Shown piece by piece: positions 8,774-16,987 of a DNA stretch of 64,000 nt. A model generated the notes under the pieces. It did not search any database, was not told the DNA's origin, and saw only the letters and a list, made by a program, of their open reading frames with translations. The stretch's first letter is position 1. Every line of letters begins with the position of its first letter. The stretch covers positions 1 to 64,000 of the forward strand of contig CAWUIH010000002.1 of NCBI GenBank assembly GCA_963922495.1. The letters run 5' to 3'. Position numbers and translations under genes: made by a program. The stretch comes from CAWUIH01 sp963922495 (lineage in GTDB: Bacteria > Pseudomonadota > Gammaproteobacteria > Coxiellales > Coxiellaceae).

Positions 8774-8994
8774 ATGGTTGTTAAGAAAGTGAGACATTGT
8801 GTGCATCAGACACATTACCATCTGATGTTTCCAGTGAGCTATCGGAAAGTTTTGCTATCATCAGACATTGGGCAATCGATAGGCGAAATTGCACCGGATT
8901 GAGGTGAGCGTTACAAAATTGCTTTTGAACAGATCGGAAGGGGAAACAAACAAATTTTACAATATATAGATGTATGTGTTAACTTAAGGTTATG
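8774..8994 (+). pseudogene. IS200/IS605-family TnpA remnant
   Basis: From the ATG at 8774 the frame reads KKVRHCVHQTHYHLMF, then PVSYRK and IGEIAPD, an in-frame TGA at 8900-8902, then ERYKIAFEQIG. This matches the N-terminal half of IS200-type Y1 (HUH) transposases. The region that should hold the HUH pair is degenerate (RGNKQIL) and the tyrosine region is absent, so the copy is dead. Confidence 0.65.
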
Positions 8995-9117
8995 AATTTT
9001 GTTATTAATTAGGAACGTAAAAAACTAAAAATAACCATGAAAAAAACTATAATTGTTTAACGTTTGAGCTTGGCTAGAGATCAAAGTTAAAGAGTTAAAA
9101 CGGAGCCCACCCTATTT

Positions 9118-9252
9118 ATGTTCACAGAACGAACAACCGATTGCAATAATGATCTATCACTCAGTGAAGATAAAAAGCAGTTAATCGATTTAGAGACAAT
9201 CTCGAAAGAATTTATAGCTTGTTGCTACATTTTAAAGGAACTTAGACGATGA
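9118..9252 (+). CDS. Possible 44-residue ORF coupled to the first MATE gene
   Basis: An ATG at 9118 opens a 44-codon frame ending in TGA at 9250-9252, which overlaps the MATE start ATG at 9249 as ATGA. A weak GGAG lies at 9102-9105. The product is acidic in the middle and has no recognised domain. It could be a translational-coupling leader, or the out-of-frame relic of the longer N-terminal extension kept by the second MATE protein. I do not recognise a function. Confidence 0.3.
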   Translation: MFTERTTDCNNDLSLSEDKKQLIDLETISKEFIACCYILKELRR

Positions 9253-10775
9253 TTTCTTCTGAAGTGGTTGACCTTGAAGACCCAGCAATTGGAGGTTCCA
9301 ATGTTAGAAATGCTGAGAATAGAATATGGCCATTTCTAGTACAAAAAGGAATGGGCACATTGGACTCTTTTGTCGAAGTATTATACTTTGGTACTGCCGA
9401 TGAGGATGGGTTAGCAACCAGTTCAGTAGTCTTTCTAGTGCAATCTATCACTGAAGCTCTTACTCATTCCCTGCTAATCCCTATCCAAAATTTAATTGCA
9501 CAGAAGCATATTACGGATAAGCAAGCTGCAGGTAGTATATACCAACAAGGGTTAGTGTTAGGAAGTCTGATGTCGGTTCCGGCAATGTTGCTGTTGTGGT
9601 CAGCAAAGCCGATACTTAAGCAGCTCAATTATAGTAATGATATTGTTAATTTGACGTCTCAATATACTTTAGCAAGTTTATTTGGAGTGCTTCCTACTAA
9701 ATGGCTTGTCATTGATTTACTTTTTTTAGAGGCGATTGATCAAGAGAAAATTATTGCTGGCTGGAGTGTGATTAATTTTAGTATAGGAATTTTACTAAAA
9801 TGGGCGTTTGTAAATCAGTTGGGTCAAGGGGTAGTTGGACTTGGATTGGCTAACTCGCTACAAGCGTGGATAGGTTTGATCTTATTAAAATTATATATTT
9901 ATCGTAATTTGAATTATCGCGAGTACGCGTTATTTAGTCCAAGGATACGCGAAACAATTTTTTACCTGCGAAAAATAGTTCGTTTAGCACTTCCTATCAT
10001 GCTGCCTGCAACTCTACAATTAGTTGAATCTATCATTAGAAACCACCTTATTGCCGGACTACCTCGTTCCAATGATTCGCTGGCACTCGATCAATCAATT
10101 TCACAGCTACTTGAATTAGCTAATTTCCCTGTGTCGGCCTTGCAGGCTGCTAGCCAGATTACTCTATCTCAACAGCTAGAGAATAGAGAGTTCAGCAACA
10201 TAAGACAACAAGGTAACCGCACATTATCGCAAACTATAATATTGAGCATCCTGTGTGGGATACCGATTCCGCTATTATATAGACAGATGTTCGGACCGTT
10301 CAGTCACACTCCTAATTCTTATCCTCTTTACCTGAGACAACAAGTGTTGTGGTTGTCAATATTTGCCAACTTATTCACAAACGCCGCTGATACATTAAGT
10401 TCCAACTTTTATGCATTGAACGATACCCTTTGGCCTTCGGTTTGGCTTACAGGATTTTCGTTCATGTACCTAATAGCTGCTGGATTCATTGGTCTACGAT
10501 TTGCCAATGATTTAAGAGGTTTGTATGCATCAAATATAGCATTAATATCTTTACTAAGTGCCATGTTAACTTACAGATGGAGTAAAAAGGACTTTGCTGC
10601 TTGTGCCAATCCACAGCAATTTGTACAGAGCGATTCATTTATCGACAGATATTATCTTAGATTATTTGGGCAAGGTAAACGAGATAAGGGAAATGTTAAT
10701 GATTCGGTTGCTTTAGAAAGTGATAACAATGGGCATAAACAATTATCTTCGTTAGAGCTTAAGAAATTGCACTAG
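9249..10775 (+). CDS. MATE-like multidrug/metabolite exporter, copy 1
   Basis: This 508-residue polytopic membrane protein has about 12 hydrophobic segments and the internal two-half organisation of MATE/MOP-superfamily antiporters, for example a GVVGLGLANSLQAWIGLILL segment around residue 200. MATE proteins export organic cations, drugs or metabolites using Na+ or H+ gradients. A ribosome-binding site AAGGAA precedes the start by about 8 nt. The next gene is a close paralogue; both share AENRIWPFLVQ, GSIYQQG and FYALNDTLWPS. Proximity to the NRPS locus suggests export of, or self-protection from, the peptide. The membrane-transport call is firm; the exact family is recognised by pattern only. 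Confidence 0.65.
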   Translation: MISSEVVDLEDPAIGGSNVRNAENRIWPFLVQKGMGTLDSFVEVLYFGTADEDGLATSSVVFLVQSITEALTHSLLIPIQNLIAQKHITDKQAAGSIYQQGLVLGSLMSVPAMLLLWSAKPILKQLNYSNDIVNLTSQYTLASLFGVLPTKWLVIDLLFLEAIDQEKIIAGWSVINFSIGILLKWAFVNQLGQGVVGLGLANSLQAWIGLILLKLYIYRNLNYREYALFSPRIRETIFYLRKIVRLALPIMLPATLQLVESIIRNHLIAGLPRSNDSLALDQSISQLLELANFPVSALQAASQITLSQQLENREFSNIRQQGNRTLSQTIILSILCGIPIPLLYRQMFGPFSHTPNSYPLYLRQQVLWLSIFANLFTNAADTLSSNFYALNDTLWPSVWLTGFSFMYLIAAGFIGLRFANDLRGLYASNIALISLLSAMLTYRWSKKDFAACANPQQFVQSDSFIDRYYLRLFGQGKRDKGNVNDSVALESDNNGHKQLSSLELKKLH

Positions 10776-10916
10776 AGAGCTATTTGTTTACGATGATAAT
10801 GACACTTATTGTGGTAATTGAGTTTGAGATATAGGTCTTGCAGTTACCTAGCAAGAAAAATATATTGTTTTATGCGTAATTATAATGTGTAAATTAAAAT
10901 AGAGGAGTTAAATAGT

Positions 10917-12569
10917 ATGCGTGTAGAGGAAACCTCTCAAAACAGTAGTTCTTCGTTCGATGGCGATGAGAAAAAATCAGATACTCTGGAAGCTGTAGAA
11001 AAGTTTGAAGTGGATTTGCCTAGAGATTCTGAAGCATTGAGCGTATCTGTAGTGGGCTCGGATAGTGAAAATCTAGCAGCTGAACACCCAGAAATTAGAA
11101 GTGCTGAGAACAGAATATGGCCATTTCTGGTACAAAACGGAGTTGGTACATTAGATACCTTTTGTGAGGTACTTTTCTTCAGTACAGCGGATGAAGACGG
11201 GTTAGCAGCTAGTTCAGTAATCTTCCTATTGCAATCTATTATTGAAGTTTTCACTGATTCTCTATTGATGCCCACTCAATATTTAATCGCACAGAAACAC
11301 GTTACGGATAAAAGAGCGGCAGGCAGCATATATCAACAAGGACTATTATTGGGGACTGTCGTGACGATTCCCGCAGTCTTATTATTATGTTCAGCCAAAC
11401 CGATACTCGAACAGCTTAATTACGATAACAACATCGTTAATTTAACAACTCAATATGCGCTAACAAGCTCACTTGGAATATTGCCCACAAAGTGGTTAGA
11501 TAGTAATGTCTTATTTTTAGGTGCCATTGATCAAGAAAAAGTTATTGCCTATTGGAGTGTGATTGATTTCAGTATCGGAGTTTTTCTTAAGTGGTTATTC
11601 GTAAATCAATTGGAACGTGGGGTGGTTGGGCTGGGCATAGCCAAATCATTACAAGCGTGGATAGGTCTCATTTTATTGAAACTGTATATGTATCGTAATC
11701 CGAGTTATCGAGAATACGCATTATTTAGTCCAAGGATACGTGAAACTATTAGTTACTTGAAAAGAATATTGCAACTAGGATTACCTATTTTATCGTTAGA
11801 GTTGTTGCAGTTGCCGGAAGCAATAATCAGAAATCTTTTTATTGCGGGATTACCTCATTCAGATGACTCGTTAGCATTGGATCAATTAATTTCACAGCTT
11901 TTTGAATTGGTCAATTTCCCAGTGGCAGCTGTGCAAACTGCTTGCCAGGTTACGCTGTCTCAGCAGTTAGAAAACAGGGAGTTCGATAATATGAGGTATC
12001 GAGGTAATTACACGTTACGGCAGGTTATAGGACTGAGTTTCATAGCAGGGGTATTGATTACACCATTAAACCAACAGCTAACTTCATTATTTCTCGATGA
12101 CACTGATTCATATGGTGTTAATTTAACTGAATTGTTCATCATTGCAAGTGCTGGCAACATAGTTACAAATATTACTGACACGGTGCAGTCTAACTTCTAC
12201 GCATTGAACGATACCCTATGGCCTTCAATGTGGTTGATAGTGGCGTCGTTTACTTATCTAGCGGTAGCCAAATTCATTGGTTTTCCGCTGGCTAATGATT
12301 TAAGGGGGTTATACGTATCTAATATAGTGGTGATAACGCTATTAAATGCTATGTTAATCCACAGATGGAATAAAAGAGACTTTACTATTTATGCTAACTT
12401 ACAGCAATCTACGCAGGGCTGTGTGTCAATTGGTAGCTGCTGTTTTAGATTATTTGGCCGCGATGGTGGAGTTAATCAAAATCCTACTAACTCGGTAACG
12501 GAGGAAAAGAAAGGAAATCAGAATGGTTATGAAGAATTAGTAGCAGATGAACGCTCGCTGTCGCCATAA
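10917..12569 (+). CDS. MATE-like multidrug/metabolite exporter, copy 2
   Basis: This 550-residue paralogue of the preceding transporter has the same length core and strong identity throughout the membrane part. The main difference is an acidic, Ser-rich cytoplasmic N-terminal extension of about 60 residues before AENRIWPFLVQ. The start is supported by AGAGGAG at 10901-10907. The gap to copy 1 is 141 bp. Tandem duplication followed by divergence is evident, and neither copy is visibly broken. Export of a metabolite such as the NRPS product is an inference from location. Confidence 0.65.
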   Translation: MRVEETSQNSSSSFDGDEKKSDTLEAVEKFEVDLPRDSEALSVSVVGSDSENLAAEHPEIRSAENRIWPFLVQNGVGTLDTFCEVLFFSTADEDGLAASSVIFLLQSIIEVFTDSLLMPTQYLIAQKHVTDKRAAGSIYQQGLLLGTVVTIPAVLLLCSAKPILEQLNYDNNIVNLTTQYALTSSLGILPTKWLDSNVLFLGAIDQEKVIAYWSVIDFSIGVFLKWLFVNQLERGVVGLGIAKSLQAWIGLILLKLYMYRNPSYREYALFSPRIRETISYLKRILQLGLPILSLELLQLPEAIIRNLFIAGLPHSDDSLALDQLISQLFELVNFPVAAVQTACQVTLSQQLENREFDNMRYRGNYTLRQVIGLSFIAGVLITPLNQQLTSLFLDDTDSYGVNLTELFIIASAGNIVTNITDTVQSNFYALNDTLWPSMWLIVASFTYLAVAKFIGFPLANDLRGLYVSNIVVITLLNAMLIHRWNKRDFTIYANLQQSTQGCVSIGSCCFRLFGRDGGVNQNPTNSVTEEKKGNQNGYEELVADERSLSP

Positions 12570-12782
12570 CGAATCCAATTACGGTAAGATATTGAGTAAC
12601 AAACTTTTACATTAACTGTTAATTTCTACATTTCGCATATGTAAGAAAGAATTGTGAAATTAAAAATTGAACTCGTGTGTGCCATGATTGTACTTAAAAT
12701 TTGACTAAACTGTGATCCAAAGAAATTTTTTTCGTCTTAGTAATCAAATAATTCTCAATCCATAAATTTTAGAAATTCTATC

Positions 12783-12812
12783 TTGACAAAATTCTAATGT
12801 GATTGGTATCTC
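12783..12812 (+). promoter_or_regulatory. Orphan copy of a promoter-like element
   Basis: TTGACA at 12783-12788, an 18-nt spacer and TATCTC at 12807-12812. The preceding bases (12760-12790, containing ATAAATTTTAGAAATT) closely repeat 13243-13272 in front of the ABC transporter gene. No gene follows directly; the IS5 remnant does. Confidence 0.35.
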
Positions 12813-12925
12813 ACATGATGGTGTTGACAGGCTATATAACTAACGTAAAAGTAAATTCTGATTCAGAACTGTGATCTAAGGATGATAAAACTGTACAGGT
12901 AGTATGAGGTTTTGGCACATAGGCG

Positions 12926-13116
12926 GCACGATATTTCGAACAAGTTAGAAGCTGGTTAAAACCCTTACTCCTAGCGAGTATAGGAAAGGTAGGACGTTTC
13001 GCAGGCGATAATCACACCCCTCTAAATGCGGTGTTTTGAATCTTGATAACGGGAGTTCCGTGGAGAGACTTACCACCTGACTATGGCGACTGGAAAAAAT
13101 CCACTGGTCTCTTTAA
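12926..13116 (+). pseudogene. IS5-family transposase remnant
   Basis: The frame reads YFEQVRSWLKPLL, then GKVGRFAGDN, LNAVF, stop (TGA 13037-13039, expected Trp), then ILITGVPWRDLPPDYGDWKK and IHWSL, stop. PWRDLPxxYGxW preceded by ADNR..xxAVLWxLRTG is the N-terminal signature of IS5-group transposases. The DDE domain is missing. It sits between two copies of a promoter-like block. Confidence 0.7.
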
Positions 13117-13265
13117 ATATAAGTAAACAAGTAGATAATTAAAATTTAACTGCACTTAGCATAATTGTATCTGATGGAATGATTAGGATCTCATTTAGGA
13201 AAGTCTCGCGTTAATTTAATGGGTGATAAATTATTTGGCAACCAATAAACTTTAGAAATTTTTAC

Positions 13266-13295
13266 TTGACAAGTGCTCATCAATCTTAGTATTTT
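13266..13295 (+). promoter_or_regulatory. Candidate promoter of the ABC exporter gene
   Basis: TTGACA at 13266-13271 is a perfect -35 box. After an 18-nt spacer comes TATTTT at 13290-13295 as the -10. It lies about 115 bp upstream of the ATG at 13410, which has its own ribosome-binding site AAGGA at 13397-13401. A similar element with the same spacing lies at 12783-12812. Confidence 0.4.
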
Positions 13296-13409
13296 TAGCA
13301 ACTCATACGATTTATGTATTTGATATCACATTAGATTGTAACGATTTTTTTATACTTTATCTGCAAATTTTAAACAGCTTGCCACAATAAAAAATTAAGG
13401 ATAGTAAAA

Positions 13410-15572
13410 ATGAGGAAAAATAATACTGAAACAAATTTTCAATTGCTACCCTCAGATGAACGTGAATCTGATTCTAAGCTTTCACGTACTTCGACTCCAA
13501 CGTCGGTTCAAGGAGACACTGAAGTTAATAGTGCTATCGTAGCTAATCCTGAAGAAAGAGGTCAACGTCAGTTTCCCTGTTCCACAGTTTGCACTTTTCT
13601 TTGTATTGTTTTAAGTAATGTTAAAAGAGTATTTAGGCAGAATCGGGGGTTGTCTACTATTTCCTTTGTACTTTATGTATCCTCAATAGCGGCGGCTTCA
13701 TATGCGCAGTGGGTATTAAGTTACGACATACCAGAGTTATTTAATGATAGCAATGATGAGCCAGCTCTAATCGATAATCCAGTCCTCGCCATATCTCTGT
13801 ATGGAGGGCTGCTCATGGTGGAAGAATTTCTAAGAATTTGGGGACGGTCAGGCCTTTCCTACCTATCAGAAGAAACTAAAAAGACGTTAGCAAATTCAGG
13901 AATGAGAGAGCTATATAATTTGAAAATAGCATACGTCGAGTTGGAGAAAGATCGCGAAGATATTGTGAGTGATTTAATTGAGTCTCCCGATGGAGCTCTG
14001 CAGGGCTTGGTTGTTGAATCCACAAATACAGTTGCTGAAGTCATAAAAATGTTAATCATAGTCGGTTTAGCTTCCTACAAGTATGGTAAATTTGCGATGG
14101 GTGCGTTTTTCGCCTTGATAACAACTTACGCTATCTTTACTAGTATTGCTAGATATTGTAACCCAGAAGAATTTAATGCTACGGACGTGCAAGCAAATGG
14201 CCAGTTACTGGCACAAGTCCTTGATATGATCAACCACTACAGAACTACCAGAATGAGTAATGCTAGTGCTCATGAACTCGAATTGTTTGAAGACAAAATG
14301 AAAAAGCTTATAGAAATTAAGAAGAATAAACATGGTAGTCGGTGCTTGAGAGAAACTCTACAAGGTTTCGTATCTGGTGTTTCACTTTTGCTGGTTTTAA
14401 GATTGGCTGGGCAGCAGGTTGTGGATAATGATTCCCCTTTCGATATTAATGACTTTACGCTTATACTTACTTATACTTCTCAAGTTATTCCATCTTTGAA
14501 ATCACTGTCCACGTCTATCGCCAGCTTGCTACAGGCAGTTGAATATATGAAGAAATATGAAACGAGATTAAACGAATTTAAGAGAAATAAAGACGATTCA
14601 AAAAGAGGTCTCCTAAATAATGAAAATAGTGAACAGCAAGGATTTAAAATTGAATTTAAAAATGTAACATTCAGATACCCAAATACACATAGAGACGTTT
14701 TAAAAGACTTAGATTTTACTATAAATCCAGGCGAAAAGGTAGGTATTCTCGGTTTAAGTGGAGCCGGCAAGTCAACCCTCGTTACTTTATTGCTGGGGAT
14801 TCATGAGCCAAGTAGTGGTGAAATATTAATAGATGGAGAAAACCTCAACAGTCTTGACTTGAAAAAATTTCATCAAAAGATTGGTTATGTGCCGAGCGAA
14901 ACCCCTTTATTCCAAGGCAAAGGAAAGGATCTACAATATAACGTTCAGTACGGATTCAACAAAATAACTAAGAAAGACGACAAAGTTCACTTCCGAAGAG
15001 ATAGCAAAGAATTGGGAGAAGAGAGTTATAAGAATGCAATAAAAAAAGCCGGACTTGGTGAGGACAAAAAAAATAGAATTCCTTCTAAAGGACCACAGGA
15101 TAATCCGTTCAATTTTTCTAGTGGTGAAAAACAGCGAATCGGTTTAGCCCGAGCCGTACTCAAGGAGCGTCGACTCTATATTTTTGATGAAGCCACCTCT
15201 GCACTTGATATGGAGACAGAAAAGAGAATATTGGAAGAAATTTCTGAAGCCACGAGGGATGGTGGTAATAATGTGACCGTGTTAGTTGTTGCACATCGAT
15301 TAACTAGTCTTAAGGGTTTAAGTCGACTACTTGTATTGAAGGAAGGTAAAATTAGTGAAGAAATAAAAATCATGGATGAGAAGAAAAAAACAGGTAAGGA
15401 AAAAAGTATGGTAGTAAACTGGACTGGAGATAGTAAACCAGAAAATATAACCAAACATTGCTATAGTGGTAGTGAGCCACAGACCTTCTTTGGTAAGATA
15501 TATCGCACAAGCGTTAATGCACCCGATTTCGGAGAAACGGATACCTCCGCGCTTTCTCGAAGCAACGGATAG
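13410..15572 (+). CDS. ABC exporter, fused membrane and ATPase domains
   Basis: This 720-residue half-transporter has a charged cytoplasmic N-terminus (about 60 residues), a six-helix membrane domain to about residue 350, then an ATPase domain. The ATPase has Walker A GLSGAGKST at 448-456, signature FSSGEKQR near 569-576, Walker B IFDEATSALD with Asp593/Glu594, and the H-loop VVAHR. The signature departs from LSGGQ. The C-terminal 60-70 residues form a polar tail beyond the ATPase. Such exporters work as homodimers and move lipids, peptides or peptide antibiotics outward. The gene lies 141 bp upstream of the Dab aminotransferase on the same strand, so export of the NRPS peptide is a sensible inference. 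It has all catalytic residues and looks functional. Confidence 0.8.
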   Translation: MRKNNTETNFQLLPSDERESDSKLSRTSTPTSVQGDTEVNSAIVANPEERGQRQFPCSTVCTFLCIVLSNVKRVFRQNRGLSTISFVLYVSSIAAASYAQWVLSYDIPELFNDSNDEPALIDNPVLAISLYGGLLMVEEFLRIWGRSGLSYLSEETKKTLANSGMRELYNLKIAYVELEKDREDIVSDLIESPDGALQGLVVESTNTVAEVIKMLIIVGLASYKYGKFAMGAFFALITTYAIFTSIARYCNPEEFNATDVQANGQLLAQVLDMINHYRTTRMSNASAHELELFEDKMKKLIEIKKNKHGSRCLRETLQGFVSGVSLLLVLRLAGQQVVDNDSPFDINDFTLILTYTSQVIPSLKSLSTSIASLLQAVEYMKKYETRLNEFKRNKDDSKRGLLNNENSEQQGFKIEFKNVTFRYPNTHRDVLKDLDFTINPGEKVGILGLSGAGKSTLVTLLLGIHEPSSGEILIDGENLNSLDLKKFHQKIGYVPSETPLFQGKGKDLQYNVQYGFNKITKKDDKVHFRRDSKELGEESYKNAIKKAGLGEDKKNRIPSKGPQDNPFNFSSGEKQRIGLARAVLKERRLYIFDEATSALDMETEKRILEEISEATRDGGNNVTVLVVAHRLTSLKGLSRLLVLKEGKISEEIKIMDEKKKTGKEKSMVVNWTGDSKPENITKHCYSGSEPQTFFGKIYRTSVNAPDFGETDTSALSRSNG

Positions 15573-15659
15573 TCAACTACATCAACGTTACTAATTGTTG
15601 TCATAGAATCGATACTATACTTATTCGTCGACGACAGAAGGCAATTAAATTGACAAAAA

Positions 15660-15665
15660 TATAAT
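15660..15665 (+). promoter_or_regulatory. Possible -10 box ahead of the biosynthetic array
   Basis: A perfect TATAAT at 15660-15665 lies 49 nt before the aminotransferase ATG. A TTGACA at 15650-15655 is too close to pair with it, and the correctly spaced -35 position is a poor match. It is the best promoter candidate in the 141-bp gap before the 35-kb array, but weak. Confidence 0.25.
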
Positions 15666-15713
15666 AAAACTAATCGGTGTGTCGAAACTATCATACTTAC
15701 AATTAAGAGAATA

Positions 15714-16985
15714 ATGCCAGTGGATATTATAAACTCACACGAATCCAACGTTCGATCATATTGTCGCTCTTTTCCTGCCATATTCGTTAAAGCCCAGGGA
15801 TCGACCATCGAAGACGTTACGGGACGTCCATACTTAGATTTCTTTTCTGGGGCAGGGGCGTTAAATTATGGTCATAATCATCCACGACTGAAAAAGGCCT
15901 TACTCGAGTATATTGAACAGAACGGGATTATTCATTCGCTTGACATGGTGACACAAGCAAAGATCGATTTTATCGATAAGTTTTGTCGCGTAATATTACA
16001 ACCGCGCCAGTTAGACTATAAACTGCAGTTTGTTGGCCCCACCGGCACGAATGCAGTCGAATCCGCTTTAAAGCTGGCTCGTAAAATTACGGGACGCAAG
16101 AATGTTGTGGCCTTCACCCGTGCATTTCATGGAATGACGCTAGGTTCGTTATCTGTGTCAGGATTACGTTCTTTAACTCACCATCAGCGATTATCGTTAC
16201 CCGAAACAGTGTTTATGCCGTTTGATCAATACCATGCAGGTATCGACAGTATTGCTTATATGGATCAATTATTAGGTGATCCATACAGTGGTATTGCAGC
16301 GCCGGCAGCTTTTATTGTTGAGACGGTACAGGCAGAGGGGGGTATTAATGTTGCATCGGTTGATTGGCTACGACGTCTGCAACAACTGGCGGCTAAATAC
16401 GAGTCATTATTGATCGTTGATGATATTCAAGTGGGGTGCGGCCGAACTGGCAAGTTTTTCAGTTTTGAGCGAGCTAACTTGATACCGGACATTATCTGCC
16501 TATCAAAATCGTTGAGTGGTTATGGGTTGCCACTTAGTTTAGTGCTGCTTAAGCCTGAGTTGGATCAATGGCAGCCAGGTGAGCATAATGGTACGTTTCG
16601 CGGCAATAATTCAGCATTTATCACTGCTACGGCAGCGTTAGACTTTTGGGAAGATGCACCGCTGATGGAAACAAATATTCAGGAGCGTGTTAATTTTCTC
16701 AAACAAGCCTGTCAAGACATCGTTAATTCCCTAGATCAACCAGTACTACATAAACAGTGCGGGTTAATACAAGGTCTAGAATTCCCAGATGTTGAAACTG
16801 CAAGGCAAATTTCCAAACGTTGCTTTGAGCAAGGTGTGATTATCGAGACAGCTGGGGCCAAAGATCAAGTCTTGAAATTTTTACCCGCATTAACCATAAC
16901 GAAAGACGATCTCCAATACGGTATGGAAATAGTACGTTCCGCCATATTTGAATTGTTGCCTCAGCGTACTAGTGTAAGACTCTAA
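15714..16985 (+). CDS. 2,4-diaminobutyrate aminotransferase (EctB-type, class III)
   Basis: This PLP enzyme converts L-aspartate 4-semialdehyde to L-2,4-diaminobutyrate using an amino donor, usually glutamate. The 423-residue protein has the EctB-like opening (SYCRSFPAIF, FFSGAGALNYGHNHP, GIIHSLDM), the cofactor-binding TGTNAVESALK, DDIQVGCGRTG, and the Schiff-base lysine in CLSKSLSG (Lys265). Length and motif order fit EctB/Dat enzymes rather than ornithine or acetylornithine aminotransferases. No EctA or EctC is adjacent, so Dab is presumably used directly as an NRPS substrate. The stop is 2 bp before the NRPS1 start, which indicates co-transcription. A ribosome-binding site AAGAG lies upstream. 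Confidence 0.88.
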   Translation: MPVDIINSHESNVRSYCRSFPAIFVKAQGSTIEDVTGRPYLDFFSGAGALNYGHNHPRLKKALLEYIEQNGIIHSLDMVTQAKIDFIDKFCRVILQPRQLDYKLQFVGPTGTNAVESALKLARKITGRKNVVAFTRAFHGMTLGSLSVSGLRSLTHHQRLSLPETVFMPFDQYHAGIDSIAYMDQLLGDPYSGIAAPAAFIVETVQAEGGINVASVDWLRRLQQLAAKYESLLIVDDIQVGCGRTGKFFSFERANLIPDIICLSKSLSGYGLPLSLVLLKPELDQWQPGEHNGTFRGNNSAFITATAALDFWEDAPLMETNIQERVNFLKQACQDIVNSLDQPVLHKQCGLIQGLEFPDVETARQISKRCFEQGVIIETAGAKDQVLKFLPALTITKDDLQYGMEIVRSAIFELLPQRTSVRL

Positions 16986-16987
16986 TC

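Noticed and set aside
15650..15665. TTGACA followed by TATAAT as a perfect promoter before the biosynthetic array
   Set aside because: The boxes are only 4 nt apart, so they cannot form one sigma-70 promoter. Only the TATAAT is kept as a weak -10 candidate.
15714..16985. Ornithine or acetylornithine aminotransferase
   Set aside because: The FFSGAGALNYGHNHP and GIIHSLDM blocks and the overall order match EctB/Dab aminotransferases, and the aspartate kinase nearby supports that route.
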